From Dehalococcoidia bacterium UBA2160 (GTDB taxonomy: Bacteria; Chloroflexota; Dehalococcoidia; Lucifugimonadales; UBA1123): a stretch of DNA of 64,000 nucleotides. Under the pieces are notes generated by a model that was given only the letters and a program-made list of their open reading frames with translations, did no database searches and was not told the DNA's origin. The DNA lies in NCBI GenBank assembly GCA_002328865.1, contig DCWO01000139.1, positions 24,752 through 88,751 of the forward strand, given 5' to 3'. The position numbers and the translations under genes are program-made. How positions within the stretch are numbered: position 1 is the first letter of the stretch; each line of letters starts with the position of its first letter. Of the stretch, positions 1 through 8,994 are shown one piece after another.

Positions 1-724
1 TTGAGCCCCAACTGCTCCGGACGCCGGTGCCGCTGCTTTTGAAACTGCCCGAGGTCTTCTGGGAGTTCAGGTAGCTGTTGCGGGCCGTGCTCTTGGTGGC
101 GTTGGTGTACTTGGACCCTTGGAACGACTTCTGTTTGCTGAAGTACGAGGTGTTCTTCGAGACCTGGCTACGGTACCCGGCGGACGACCGGTAGTTGGTG
201 CGGTTATTCTGCATCGTGCCGTAACGGTTGACTGGCGTTGAGTAGTAGTATCCGCGCGGCGAAAGCGCCGATATCATCATGTAGGTGAACAGGAAGTCGC
301 CGCCGCCGAAACCGCTACGATAGTAGCCGTTCGAGCCGTGGCCGCGAAGTTCGTGCTGGCGGTCGTGGTCGCGCACGATCGAGAACAGGATGTCGTCGCT
401 GGCATCCTCAATCGCCTTGCTGCCGTCGAGGTCCTCCCACCCTTCCAACGTCAGCGTCTCGCCGTCCTGTTGGGCGCGGATGAGGACGATCCCGTCGCCT
501 TCGTAGATCTCGTTCACCCGTTTCTCGAAATCGGAAGTGCCCTCGGAGTCCTTGAAGGCTTTCTGGACCTCGTCCAGGTTGATGCGGCCCGAGGCGCCGT
601 CAGTTGCCGCCCAGTCCTCGTAAGTGGGGCCGGGGGAGCACGCCGCGGCGACAGGTCCCGCCAGCAGTGCCGCGCTGGCCAGGGCCGCCATCGAGGGACG
701 AGTCATCTTGGTGCGTCGGCTCAT
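1..724 (-). CDS. Lipoprotein with Tyr/Ser/Asn-rich tail, partial (C-terminus beyond window start)
   Basis: The reading frame opens at ATG 724 and stays open for 241 codons to the window edge, so the C-terminus is missing. The start follows a good purine-rich ribosome site and lies 18 bases after the stop of the SecA-like gene, as the last visible gene of the leftward operon. The N-terminus is basic (MSRRTK), then a hydrophobic segment ends in VAAAC, which looks like a lipobox with Cys29. Residues about 30-120 form a charged domain. After it comes a glycine-rich stretch with a short hydrophobic piece (FLFTYMMISAL), then a long tail rich in Tyr, Ser, Asn, Thr and Lys. This layout is loosely like YgiB/DUF1190 lipoproteins, which also have a hydrophobic GYMM-type stretch followed by a Ser-rich tail, but I cannot claim homology. 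Export and lipidation are inferred. Confidence 0.75.
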   Translation of the reverse strand, partial: MSRRTKMTRPSMAALASAALLAGPVAAACSPGPTYEDWAATDGASGRINLDEVQKAFKDSEGTSDFEKRVNEIYEGDGIVLIRAQQDGETLTLEGWEDLDGSKAIEDASDDILFSIVRDHDRQHELRGHGSNGYYRSGFGGGDFLFTYMMISALSPRGYYYSTPVNRYGTMQNNRTNYRSSAGYRSQVSKNTSYFSKQKSFQGSKYTNATKSTARNSYLNSQKTSGSFKSSGTGVRSSWGS

Positions 725-742
725 GGTAATCTCTCCCTTTCC

Positions 743-3700
743 CTAGGCAAGTAGGCTCAGGATCTCTTCCGAGACTGGGGTTGGTTTCTCTGACGGTGGT
801 TGACCATGACCCTCGAAATGCAACGTCAGAATCTCTGGCAGAGCTCGACGCCACGCTGCTGAGACCAGCTCCCGATATGCGTCGCGAGCGAAACCGGCGA
901 AATGGGCGGCGGCTTCTCGATGAGTCGGCCCAGCGATTGCCGTGCTGAGGGCAACGTCGCGGAGGTGGGACAGATGTCCGGGCCACAGTTGGTCCGCAGC
1001 CCTGACCAGGAGCGTTCGAGAATGGTCGTCATATGCGTCGTCGCCCAACTGAACGCGAATCTCGGCAAGCCTGCCAGTCAGCAGTTCGGTCAACGCGTCC
1101 GAGATCGCGACCTCGCCTGCTCCGAACAACCCATCGCAATCGATGCCAAGATCGGACCAAAGCCGCGCGACCAGCTTCTCGAAAACGGTGAGATATCCTA
1201 CTTTGTACACTTCCCCGAACCGCTCCGAGACGAACTGCTCGGCCCACGTTCGGGCCATGTCCTCACATGAATCGGACCACGCGGCATCGGTCAGAATGAG
1301 CTGCCTTGCCCGATAGTACGTCAGCGTCTGGTGTTCGAGCACCGCCGTATAGTCACGAGACGCCTCGTGGGCCGCCCGTCTGTCCGCGGCGGCCTCTTCT
1401 TGCAGTTGGCGAAGCGAACGGCCAATCCGGGTATTCGGCCCGCTGTCATGAGCGGAAGCGATCCGGGCGAGCCTGTTCAACGTCGGGGCTTGGCGACTGA
1501 ACGCGATGGGGTCCTCTTGAAGCGATGCCAAGACCTTTGACGCGCCGAACGCGCCCTGACGGCCTGCCCTGCCTCTGAGCTGCCTGTCGACCCGTCCGCT
1601 CTGGTGCAGGGCGACGCCGATCACGCACAGCCCAAGGCCGAATTCGATGGTGTCGCGGTCATCTACGAGTTCGGCCACGCAGAGGGTGTTCGACACGCGA
1701 ACCGTTTTCGTCTTCGAACCGTCCCAGGCGCGCGAAACCCTGAGGCCCGTCTGGGCGGCGGCCTCGGCGATGAGCTCCGCTTCCTCGCTCGTCCCACACC
1801 GCAATGCCACCGTCGATTTTGGTCGTTCGGCCAGAATGGCGGTCACACGGTCGAGGCAGGCGGTCACGATTTGATCGCCCAATCCTGGTTCGATGATGAT
1901 GTCGGTCCCGCGCCCTGCCATGTTCGTTGAGACAGTCATGGCTCCGAATTGTCCGGCATCTCGGACGATCTTGGCTTCCCATTCGCTCGTGACCGCGTTG
2001 AGCAAGCTGTGTTCGATCCCTGCTCGATTCAGCAGCTCGCTGATCTCCTCGGACTGCCTGACGGACACCGTGCCGATCAAGACCGGTCTGCCGATTGTCC
2101 GCCAGTTGTTCACCTGGTCGATCATCGCCGCTTGCAGGTCTTGATTCGAGGCGAAGATCTCGGGAGCTTCGTCGACCCGGCGTTTGGGATGCGTTGGGGC
2201 GACCTTCACGGTTTCGAGCCCGTAGGTCCGGTCGAATTCGTCCCTCGCTTCGGTGGCGGTTCCGGTGAGACCGCTGACTCTGGCGTATCGGCTTATGAGC
2301 CCCGAAACAGTGATCTGGGCGATCGTCTCCGTCTCAGACCTTGGATCGAGCCCTTCTTTGGCCTCCAGGGCAGCCTGGAGGCCGTGAAGATACCGGTTGT
2401 CCGGCAACAGCCGACCGTTCATCGGGTCCACGATGACGACCCTGCCGTCCGCGACGACGTAGTCGATGTCGCGCTTGAACAGCGTGTGCGCTCTCAGCAG
2501 TTGGTGAACCATGCCGAGAGCAGCCTCCCAGCGGCTTTGGTCCGTGCTCTTGCCGTCGACGTTCCGTTGAGCCAGGTCGGTTAAGTCCGGACCAGTCCAC
2601 GGGTCGTCTCGGAGTTCTGGCGAGTCGGATTGGGGTTGCCCGAGTAAATGCGCTAGGAACTCCTCTCCACGCTGGGTGAAGCGGACGGAGCTTCGCGTCG
2701 CATCGGTTACGTAGTAGAAGCGCTGCTCATACGCCCCCGTGCCTGGTTCGTCGTGCATTTCGTCCAGCATCGCCATCAGCTTGTGCCGGCTCATGCCGCT
2801 TTTCGCGATCGCGTCCCGAAGCACAGCGCTCTCGGGGTCCGCCGCGTAAAGCATGGCATGATCTTCGCCGGCGCGGGCCTCGTCTGTGTCGAACAGGACG
2901 TTGGCCTCGGCTAGGCGAACCTGCTTCGCGTGCAGCGCGAGTAGCTGCTCCACCGCATCGTGCGCCGACCGGAATCCACCGGAATCCTCGGCCTCTTCGC
3001 CGGAGATGATGAGGGGCGTCCGGTCCTGGTCGATGAGCACGTGATCCGCCTCGTCGACGATGACCGTGTCGAGTGGTCCCTGCACGGGCAGCTCAGGCGG
3101 CAGTCTGAGGTTGTCCCGAAGGTAGTCGAAGCCGATCTCCCTGGCGGTGGAGTAAACCACTTGGCGCCCGTACGCGAGCCGGCGTTCGTCGTCTTCCATC
3201 GAAGACAGGACGGCGTCGACGCTGATGCCAAGCGACGAGTAGACCGGAGTCAGCCAATCAGCGTCTCGCTGGGCCAGGTAGTCGTTGGCCGTGACGACGT
3301 GAACCGACCTTCCCGAAGACGCGGCAACTATCGCAGCCAGCCCCGCCGAGACCGTCTTCCCCTCACCCGCATCCATCTCCACGATGGCGCCACGGAGCAG
3401 CAGCGCGGCTGAGATCGTCTGCTCTCGGGTCGGGGTGAATCGCAGCTCTGAGCCGGCGTCCAACGCGGCGAGCGCTTCGTAAAATGACCCTGGCAGCGCG
3501 ACGTCCGCCGGTTGGATGGTTTCAAGCATCTCGCGACCGCGCACGATTCCTCGCATAACCTCGCGTTCTTCTGCTGGCAGCGAGAGATCATCGAAGACCT
3601 GGCTTGCGCGGGTCGCAGGCTCGTTGGCCAATTCGTAGCAATGAAGGAGCGAGTCGGGGACCTGTTCCCGGTCGAACGCCCGCCACGCCCCCAGACGCCG

Positions 3701-3961
3701 CTCCATGGCGACGCCGGCTAGGGTGAGCGCTTGTGAGATCGATGCGAGGGATTCTGGGCGTCGTGAGACGGCCTGCAACTCTGATCGGAGCTCAGCGTCC
3801 GACAGACGACGGCAGTCGGGACCGGCTGCGTCAGCGAGGTCGGCGCAACGAGCAGCCCGTCGCAAAGCTCGCTCATCCGGCGACGCGGAACGCTCGCGCA
3901 GCCAACCTGGCAGCGCGGTCGCCCCTTTGATGAGATCAATTGTTTCTCGCAGTATGCTCAC
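743..3961 (-). CDS. Divergent SecA-like preprotein translocase ATPase
   Basis: A 1072-residue SecA-type DEAD motor. Visible hallmarks are Walker A DAGEGKT (197-203), DEAD at 303-306 followed by LIDQDRTPLIISG, the VDPMNGRLLP and LEAKEGL segments (511-537), LTGTA (565-569), NMAGRGTDI (680-688) and the arginine-finger region GRVDRQLRGRAGRQG (789-803). Canonical SecA has DEVDSILIDEARTPLIISG, so motor I is clearly related but divergent. About 85 residues are inserted between GRGTDI and LCVIG in motor II (roughly 691-774), where housekeeping SecA goes almost directly from one to the other. The C-terminus lacks the Cys-rich zinc/SecB-binding motif. It is therefore likely an accessory SecA with a canonical secA elsewhere (inference). 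The GTG start lies 10 bases after the DUF3326 stop, so expression is probably coupled. Confidence 0.9.
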   Translation of the reverse strand: MSILRETIDLIKGATALPGWLRERSASPDERALRRAARCADLADAAGPDCRRLSDAELRSELQAVSRRPESLASISQALTLAGVAMERRLGAWRAFDREQVPDSLLHCYELANEPATRASQVFDDLSLPAEEREVMRGIVRGREMLETIQPADVALPGSFYEALAALDAGSELRFTPTREQTISAALLLRGAIVEMDAGEGKTVSAGLAAIVAASSGRSVHVVTANDYLAQRDADWLTPVYSSLGISVDAVLSSMEDDERRLAYGRQVVYSTAREIGFDYLRDNLRLPPELPVQGPLDTVIVDEADHVLIDQDRTPLIISGEEAEDSGGFRSAHDAVEQLLALHAKQVRLAEANVLFDTDEARAGEDHAMLYAADPESAVLRDAIAKSGMSRHKLMAMLDEMHDEPGTGAYEQRFYYVTDATRSSVRFTQRGEEFLAHLLGQPQSDSPELRDDPWTGPDLTDLAQRNVDGKSTDQSRWEAALGMVHQLLRAHTLFKRDIDYVVADGRVVIVDPMNGRLLPDNRYLHGLQAALEAKEGLDPRSETETIAQITVSGLISRYARVSGLTGTATEARDEFDRTYGLETVKVAPTHPKRRVDEAPEIFASNQDLQAAMIDQVNNWRTIGRPVLIGTVSVRQSEEISELLNRAGIEHSLLNAVTSEWEAKIVRDAGQFGAMTVSTNMAGRGTDIIIEPGLGDQIVTACLDRVTAILAERPKSTVALRCGTSEEAELIAEAAAQTGLRVSRAWDGSKTKTVRVSNTLCVAELVDDRDTIEFGLGLCVIGVALHQSGRVDRQLRGRAGRQGAFGASKVLASLQEDPIAFSRQAPTLNRLARIASAHDSGPNTRIGRSLRQLQEEAAADRRAAHEASRDYTAVLEHQTLTYYRARQLILTDAAWSDSCEDMARTWAEQFVSERFGEVYKVGYLTVFEKLVARLWSDLGIDCDGLFGAGEVAISDALTELLTGRLAEIRVQLGDDAYDDHSRTLLVRAADQLWPGHLSHLRDVALSTAIAGPTHREAAAHFAGFARDAYRELVSAAWRRALPEILTLHFEGHGQPPSEKPTPVSEEILSLLA

Positions 3962-3971
3962 GTGCGTCCCG

Positions 3972-5312
3972 TCAACCGTGGCTTTGACCGCTCGTCCTGG
4001 ACTTGGGCGCCGCGTTCGGAGTCGGCTTCAGAGGCCTGCGCACTGACGAAGGCGCCATGCCCGCCCGCAGCGCGGCCATCACGCCCGCAGCTTCCCAGTA
4101 ATTGTCGACGACGTACAACTGCCCGGTGTCCCAGGGCAACCGAGCCAGGTCGTTTCGCATAACGTTCCGGTTCTCGCGCACCGCGATCACCGGGATGCCT
4201 TGCTCCAGGGCCGCGAGGGTCGGAAGGCCGATGCAGCCGTCCGGGATGACCAGGCACGACACGTCCGCGGCGGTGATCACACCGGGCATTTTCATCGCGT
4301 CGCCGTCCGATACGATTCGAGGAGAGCGCTGCAAGCCCTTGAGCACGCACTGAAGGAACGTGTTAGAGATGACCTCAGCCGCCATGCGGGGATCGACCAC
4401 GCCCGGGTCCACGTTCGCGACCTCGTCCGACTCCATCATGGGCGCGTGCGCGGTCGGCACGTCGTAGATGCACGATGCCGTATGAGTCAGCAGTGCCTCG
4501 ACGCCGCCCCAGGGATTGATCATCTCCCCGCCGCTGGTGAAATAGTCCATGTGGTAGGGCATGGGAACGTCGATCACGGAGGCGATGGCCACGGCGTCGA
4601 AACTGCCTTCCCAAACGTCGAAGGCGTTGACCAACCCTTCGAACCCCTCGACTTCGCCGGTGGCGCGCCCGGAGTCCGAGTAGTGGCTGATCAGCCGAAG
4701 GGGCCGATCCAATACCGCCGTGCCTGCTATGTCCAACCCGTACGTGGCATGAGCGGCGTTGACAGCGTTGACGGTCGAGGTCACCCACTTGGGATCGTGG
4801 TCGGCGTCAATGGCGACCAACACGCGGTTCGAGCGCATCTTTCGCAGACCGGCGGTCCCCATCATCAGTCTGGAGAGCACGCTGCCTTCGACATACAGGC
4901 CGTTGTCGGGCATTTCGTTGATGTCGGATGCGTTGACCACGTTTGGGTGGGTGATCAGCGTCTCGCAGACCTCGGCGAGCATGCGAGCCACGGGCGTTGC
5001 GTCGCCGGAGTGCCCGCCGATCTCGGCGCCGATGCCGGTTGGCACGATGAACACCGCGGTGAACGAATCGGTGTTCTCCCAGGGACGCTTCGAGAAGTCG
5101 AAAATCGAGGCTATGGACGGCAGGCGTTCGGAGTCGGTCCGCTCAATCAATCCGACTTCGCACTCGAATCTATTGTCCGACGATTCGCTGACAACGAACC
5201 GTACGGGCACGCGATCGTCGCCCAAAGCGTCGGCTACACCTGCACGGGCGCGATCAAGGACGTCGTCGCCCCACGGGTTCGGGATCGTCAACTCTCGTTC
5301 AGCTAACCGCAA
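3972..5312 (-). CDS. DUF3326 family protein
   Basis: 446 residues. It carries the block typical of DUF3326: PTGIGAEIGGHSGDATPVAR at about 91-110, then HPNVVNASDINEMP and LYVEGS. The family occurs in cyanobacteria, plants and scattered bacteria and has no established biochemical role. I see no signal peptide or membrane segment, so it is probably cytoplasmic. The TTG start at 5312 overlaps the end of the nspC-like gene by 14 bases; a second TTG a few codons later is possible. Tight packing with the decarboxylase upstream and the SecA-like gene downstream indicates one transcript. The function within this operon is unknown. Confidence 0.85.
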   Translation of the reverse strand: MRLAERELTIPNPWGDDVLDRARAGVADALGDDRVPVRFVVSESSDNRFECEVGLIERTDSERLPSIASIFDFSKRPWENTDSFTAVFIVPTGIGAEIGGHSGDATPVARMLAEVCETLITHPNVVNASDINEMPDNGLYVEGSVLSRLMMGTAGLRKMRSNRVLVAIDADHDPKWVTSTVNAVNAAHATYGLDIAGTAVLDRPLRLISHYSDSGRATGEVEGFEGLVNAFDVWEGSFDAVAIASVIDVPMPYHMDYFTSGGEMINPWGGVEALLTHTASCIYDVPTAHAPMMESDEVANVDPGVVDPRMAAEVISNTFLQCVLKGLQRSPRIVSDGDAMKMPGVITAADVSCLVIPDGCIGLPTLAALEQGIPVIAVRENRNVMRNDLARLPWDTGQLYVVDNYWEAAGVMAALRAGMAPSSVRRPLKPTPNAAPKSRTSGQSHG

Positions 5313-6486
5313 CCTGACTTGCTCCGTTCCTGGCGGCGAAATCGCCGTAGCTAGTTGACTGTAGTAGAGTCAACTCTCCCGATTCAAGCATCGCGTAGGC
5401 GTCGGGAAGGTTGATTCCGTTGAACGTGTGAGCCTTGGGTTGTGTGTACGCTCCCATGCCAAGGATCGCGACCCTGCTGCCCGGCGTCAGCGGCTCTTCG
5501 AATCGGTAGTCGCCCAGAACGTCTCCGGCGAGGCATGACCTGCCGGCCAGTATGTATCTGTGCGACCCGTCCGGCGCATAGTCGAGGACATCCGGTTCGT
5601 ATTGGTACTCGAAGACCTCGGGCATGTGGTTCACGGAGGTGTCGAGCACGGCGACGTCGACCCCTCCGCTGTCGAACACGTCGAGGACCGTGCTGACGAT
5701 GAAACCTGCGTCGGCGACGAACGCGGCCCCGGGTTCGATGAATATCTCGATCTCCCGGTCGCTCCTCAGCAACGCGGAGGCGTCGTTGAGCGGAGCAAAA
5801 TCGGTGGCTGAGCCAAAGGTGTAGCCTCCGCCAAGGTTCACCCAATCCATTCGGTCGAGGAGCAGCCCGAGCCGGTCGTCGACTGCTGACGCCGTTGCGA
5901 ACAGATCGAGAAGGTCGTCGGATTCGCAGTTTGTGTGCATGAGCAGCCCTTGAGCCACCGCGGAGATGTCGTGGGATCCGTGTTCGGCCGCGATGATCCG
6001 CTCGATAGGCGCTCCGAGTTTCGAGTGCCTACGACAGGGATCGTACCTTTCATCCGAAACGAACGAAATGCCCGGATTCAGTCGCAGGCCGGGGCTTGTC
6101 AGGTCCGGCGTCTCCGGTCCGTACCGCTCCAACTGGCCGATCGAGTTGAATGAGATGTAGTCGCAGCTTCGCCCTATCTCGGCGAACTCATGCTCGGCGA
6201 CGGCAACTCCGTAGTAGTGGACCTTGCGCGAGTCGCCCAGGACCTGCCGCGCAAGCCGGATTTCGAAGGGCGAGCTGGCGGTAAACCCGGTCACGTGCGC
6301 CGCCAGCTCCTCCATGACCCACGATAGCGTGCACGGCTTCATGGCGTACAGGAGCGACACGCCGGCATCGTCGGTTGCGGCGCGGATTCGTCTGGCCGAG
6401 TCAGACAACTCAGCCTGAGAGAACACCAGCGCCGGCGTCTCCGGGACGGCGGCCAACGCCGCACGGATTTCAGCAGTGTCTAGCAT
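5299..6486 (-). CDS. nspC: Carboxynorspermidine/carboxyspermidine decarboxylase-like PLP enzyme
   Basis: 395 residues of the fold-type III (alanine racemase-like) decarboxylase family. NspC removes CO2 from carboxynorspermidine or carboxyspermidine to give norspermidine or spermidine. The PLP lysine is Lys50 in YAMKPCTL. The NspC signature LNPGISFVSDERYDPCRRHS is present, and GRSCLAGDVLGDY near the C-terminus supplies the Cys and Asp that face the neighbouring active site in the dimer. The ATG start has a GGAG ribosome site and lies 33 bases after the transglutaminase-like gene. The partner dehydrogenase that makes the substrate is not in the window. Substrate choice between the two polyamines cannot be read from the sequence. 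Confidence 0.87.
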   Translation of the reverse strand: MLDTAEIRAALAAVPETPALVFSQAELSDSARRIRAATDDAGVSLLYAMKPCTLSWVMEELAAHVTGFTASSPFEIRLARQVLGDSRKVHYYGVAVAEHEFAEIGRSCDYISFNSIGQLERYGPETPDLTSPGLRLNPGISFVSDERYDPCRRHSKLGAPIERIIAAEHGSHDISAVAQGLLMHTNCESDDLLDLFATASAVDDRLGLLLDRMDWVNLGGGYTFGSATDFAPLNDASALLRSDREIEIFIEPGAAFVADAGFIVSTVLDVFDSGGVDVAVLDTSVNHMPEVFEYQYEPDVLDYAPDGSHRYILAGRSCLAGDVLGDYRFEEPLTPGSRVAILGMGAYTQPKAHTFNGINLPDAYAMLESGELTLLQSTSYGDFAARNGASQVAVS

Positions 6487-6519
6487 CGAGTCTCCGAGCC
6501 TTAATAGACCTGTAATTTA

Positions 6520-7980
6520 TCACACCGGCGGCTTCGGGTTCTTGCCAAGTCCGATCAACACAAGGCCCGCCTGATGACCGGCGCCTTCGAAGTAGTCGTA
6601 TCTCTCCAACAAATGGTCCCGGCTGTCTTCGATAGCATCCGCGACGCTCGGCGTTCGGCGTCGCAGATCGCGGCCGAGCGGGGAGTCGAGAGACCAGGAC
6701 GGGCTGATCTCCAACGGCAACCCCTCCGGCTCGCACGCTGTGGCGTACTGTTGTTTGAGCGATTCAAACTCATCCTCGCTCTCATATACGACCGGTGTGA
6801 CGAACACCGATTCATCGATGTACAGGCCCAGCTCGTTGTCGAACACCTGAACCAGGTCGATCTCCGGCACGAGGTTCTCCATCGCGTAGTACAAATCTTC
6901 AACGAGGCTTTGATCGGCCCGGTGGTAGTAGAACTGTTCACTGACCTCGGCCATCCGGACGGGCAGCGGTTTCTTCTGAGAATAGTCCAGGTATTCCGAT
7001 GCCTCCGCGCCTTCGACAAACAGGAACGGTATGTTCCCGTTTGTGGCGTCCACAAGCAACTCCACGCCATCCAGATCGTAGAGCAGCGCGACGTGTTGCC
7101 AGTAGCGCATGTGCCGCTTGGAGAACGAGTAGTCGAAGGTGTCCAGAATCTGGCGCAACGCGTCCTCGGGCGGTGGTTTTGGGATGCCGGGGCCCGATAG
7201 CACATAGCTCGACTCGAGTCCGAGGCCGTCGGTCAGGAACTTGAGCGCTTGGACCTTTTCGGAGCATATCCCGCCTCGGCCTTCGGCGACGCTGAACACG
7301 GTTTCGTCGCCGGTCTTGTACCGGAGTTTGTTTCCAGTGAACCGGGAGTAACTCTCGAAATCGGCGCGCCAAATGCGCTTGGCAAGGCAGCGGACGAGCT
7401 CAGTCGAAGCCTCGCGGGATCCCAGGGCCAAGATCTCATCGTGCTTCGAACCGCGATGGGTCTGCGACACCGTGTCGTTCACGAAGTCCTCGAAGAACGA
7501 GCGGTTTCGATCCCATCGACGCCGGTGAAACCCGGCCCAGTTGCGAGCGTAGCCTGCTGGCCCGCGATCGAAGGTCAGCGCTATGACTTCGATGGGGACG
7601 CCATCCGCCACAATCCTGGCCACTCTCGGCGTATCCGATGCGCCAAGCGGTTTGTCGTATTGGAGTATCGAGGAGTTCGGAATCGGGTGCGTGAGCCGTC
7701 CCGCGTCTGTGAGCACGTAGCTGGCATCCTGGAGCGCCAACAACGACTGGGCAGAGGACGCCGACATGCGCTGCTGCGCCACGAGAGTGTCCACCGGGCA
7801 GTAGCGAAGGTGCTTGTCGACGAGGGCGCCAACGGTTAGCCGCACGTCTTCGGGCTCGATTCGGATCGCAGACGTGCGATCGGTGAGGGCGTCGGTCATC
7901 TGGACGAACACTGGCGGTCGAGTGTCCGAACCGCGTGGAAGGTCACGCCGGGTCGATTCCGCTGAACTTTGCTGCTCCAT
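6520..7980 (-). CDS. Transglutaminase-like domain protein
   Basis: 486 residues from the ATG at 7980. This start is chosen because a TATAAT box lies about 35 bases upstream and would make a longer form starting at 8040 unlikely. The central part carries a papain-like/transglutaminase triad: Cys239 in GRGGICSEK, His296 in RYWQHVALLYD and Asp311 in LLVDATNGN. Such domains act as transglutaminases, peptidases or amidases; the sequence does not say which. The remaining N- and C-terminal regions are not recognised, and no signal peptide is visible, so it is probably cytoplasmic. It is the first gene of the leftward operon with the NspC-like decarboxylase, DUF3326, SecA-like and lipoprotein genes. 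Confidence 0.8.
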   Translation of the reverse strand: MEQQSSAESTRRDLPRGSDTRPPVFVQMTDALTDRTSAIRIEPEDVRLTVGALVDKHLRYCPVDTLVAQQRMSASSAQSLLALQDASYVLTDAGRLTHPIPNSSILQYDKPLGASDTPRVARIVADGVPIEVIALTFDRGPAGYARNWAGFHRRRWDRNRSFFEDFVNDTVSQTHRGSKHDEILALGSREASTELVRCLAKRIWRADFESYSRFTGNKLRYKTGDETVFSVAEGRGGICSEKVQALKFLTDGLGLESSYVLSGPGIPKPPPEDALRQILDTFDYSFSKRHMRYWQHVALLYDLDGVELLVDATNGNIPFLFVEGAEASEYLDYSQKKPLPVRMAEVSEQFYYHRADQSLVEDLYYAMENLVPEIDLVQVFDNELGLYIDESVFVTPVVYESEDEFESLKQQYATACEPEGLPLEISPSWSLDSPLGRDLRRRTPSVADAIEDSRDHLLERYDYFEGAGHQAGLVLIGLGKNPKPPV

Positions 7981-8014
7981 GGGCCCCTGCACCGGCTCAA
8001 ACTGGTACGAGCCA

Positions 8015-8020
8015 ATTATA
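8015..8020 (-). promoter_or_regulatory. Candidate -10 box for the transglutaminase/nspC/secA-like operon
   Basis: A perfect TATAAT on the minus strand about 35 bases upstream of the chosen ATG at 7980. I do not find a convincing -35 box at 16-18 bases, so this is a partial promoter match. Confidence 0.35.
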
Positions 8021-8329
8021 CAGATGAGGCGGCGAGACATGCCTCACCGTCGCGAATCACACGAGGTGCGGCGCAAGGCGGTGTGGTCGGTAAGGGAGTG
8101 TCCGTGAGGCGGAATGAGGAGCGGCGATCTCGTGGCTGCGACTATGGCGTCAAAGGCATGCCGAATACACATAGGGCGCACTTGATCGGACTACACCGTT
8201 GAAAGAGACCTGGCGCCGCCACACGCCCCGCGCGCTGGGCAGGAGAATCACGCGGAACGCGAGCGACGCCCGGTGGAGAGATTCTGGTTCGTCGTTCGAT
8301 TCTATGGCGACCGTGGCGGTCGCTCCGGG

Positions 8330-8611
8330 TTATGCTGACTTGGTTTCGTTAATTCGCGCTCGGCAAGAAGGGCAGCCGCATTGCTTCGGCTCTCGCAGCA
8401 TGTCGCGGAAGATTAGCTGGACCATCTCTTTCTCGGTTAACCTAAACGAACTGCCGATAGCGACGAACTCGATCAGTCGGGTGCTCTTGTCGGCCTGTTC
8501 GGCCTCGCTCAGTTCTTCGCCGTGGAGCAGGTTCTTTTTCGCGTAACCCTTGAGCGCCTTGAGATGCTCGGCAACCGCGTCACGTGGATCGTTCAGCTCA
8601 GTGTGCGTCAT
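8330..8611 (-). CDS. Small hypothetical protein with CGCPSC motif
   Basis: 93 residues, charged and mostly helical in character, ending with QCGCPSCRARINETKSA. The C-x-C-x-x-C cluster suggests metal or Fe-S binding, but only three cysteines are present, so the site would need a partner chain or another ligand. The ATG at 8611 is preceded by AGGAGA at good spacing. No family is recognised. It stands alone between the transglutaminase operon, read in the same direction, and the ribosomal protein L34 locus. Confidence 0.6.
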   Translation of the reverse strand: MTHTELNDPRDAVAEHLKALKGYAKKNLLHGEELSEAEQADKSTRLIEFVAIGSSFRLTEKEMVQLIFRDMLREPKQCGCPSCRARINETKSA

Positions 8612-8994
8612 GTCTCGTCTCCTGCCTGTTCGTCAAGGAGCTTGCCTTGGCTTCCACTAGAGGCTAGATACACGTTCGGCGCTCCTGCCCAAACCGCGAC
8701 GGTGGGTGGGACCACTAAGGATTATCTGCATACATCCCTTTATTTTTCGTAGGGTACTTGTACATAGTATTCGACGAATTGTCGTTGGACGCCGAATGCG
8801 AACTCCGATTTTGGGCAGAGCGTCAAGCGACCGGTTTGTAGCTGGGAGCGAATTCAGAACATGACGAATGGGCGCTGCGGGGTGAAGCGGGTTCGCAAGG
8901 ACAAGACGAACTGCCCAGGCGATGTCCGTCAGGCAGTTTCAGTGGATCTGAACCCGATGGCGTCGTCGTCCTGATGACTGCCCGTCGAGGAGGT
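8612..8994. other. Intergenic stretch, 383 bases
   Basis: No convincing gene. The right half holds an inverted repeat (AACTGCC at 8909-8915 with GGCAGTT at 8932-8938) that could end the leftward gene at 8995-9246. An AT-rich patch at about 8735-8785 may hold the promoter of the 8330-8611 gene, but no clean -35/-10 pair is evident. Confidence 0.4.

Noticed and set aside
4200..5306. Long plus-strand frame opposite DUF3326
   Set aside because: Arg/His/Val-rich shadow of the DUF3326 gene, common in GC-rich DNA; no motif.
8717..8735. DnaA-box-like TTATCTGCA upstream of rpmH
   Set aside because: Two mismatches to the consensus and only one copy, so there is no support for an origin.
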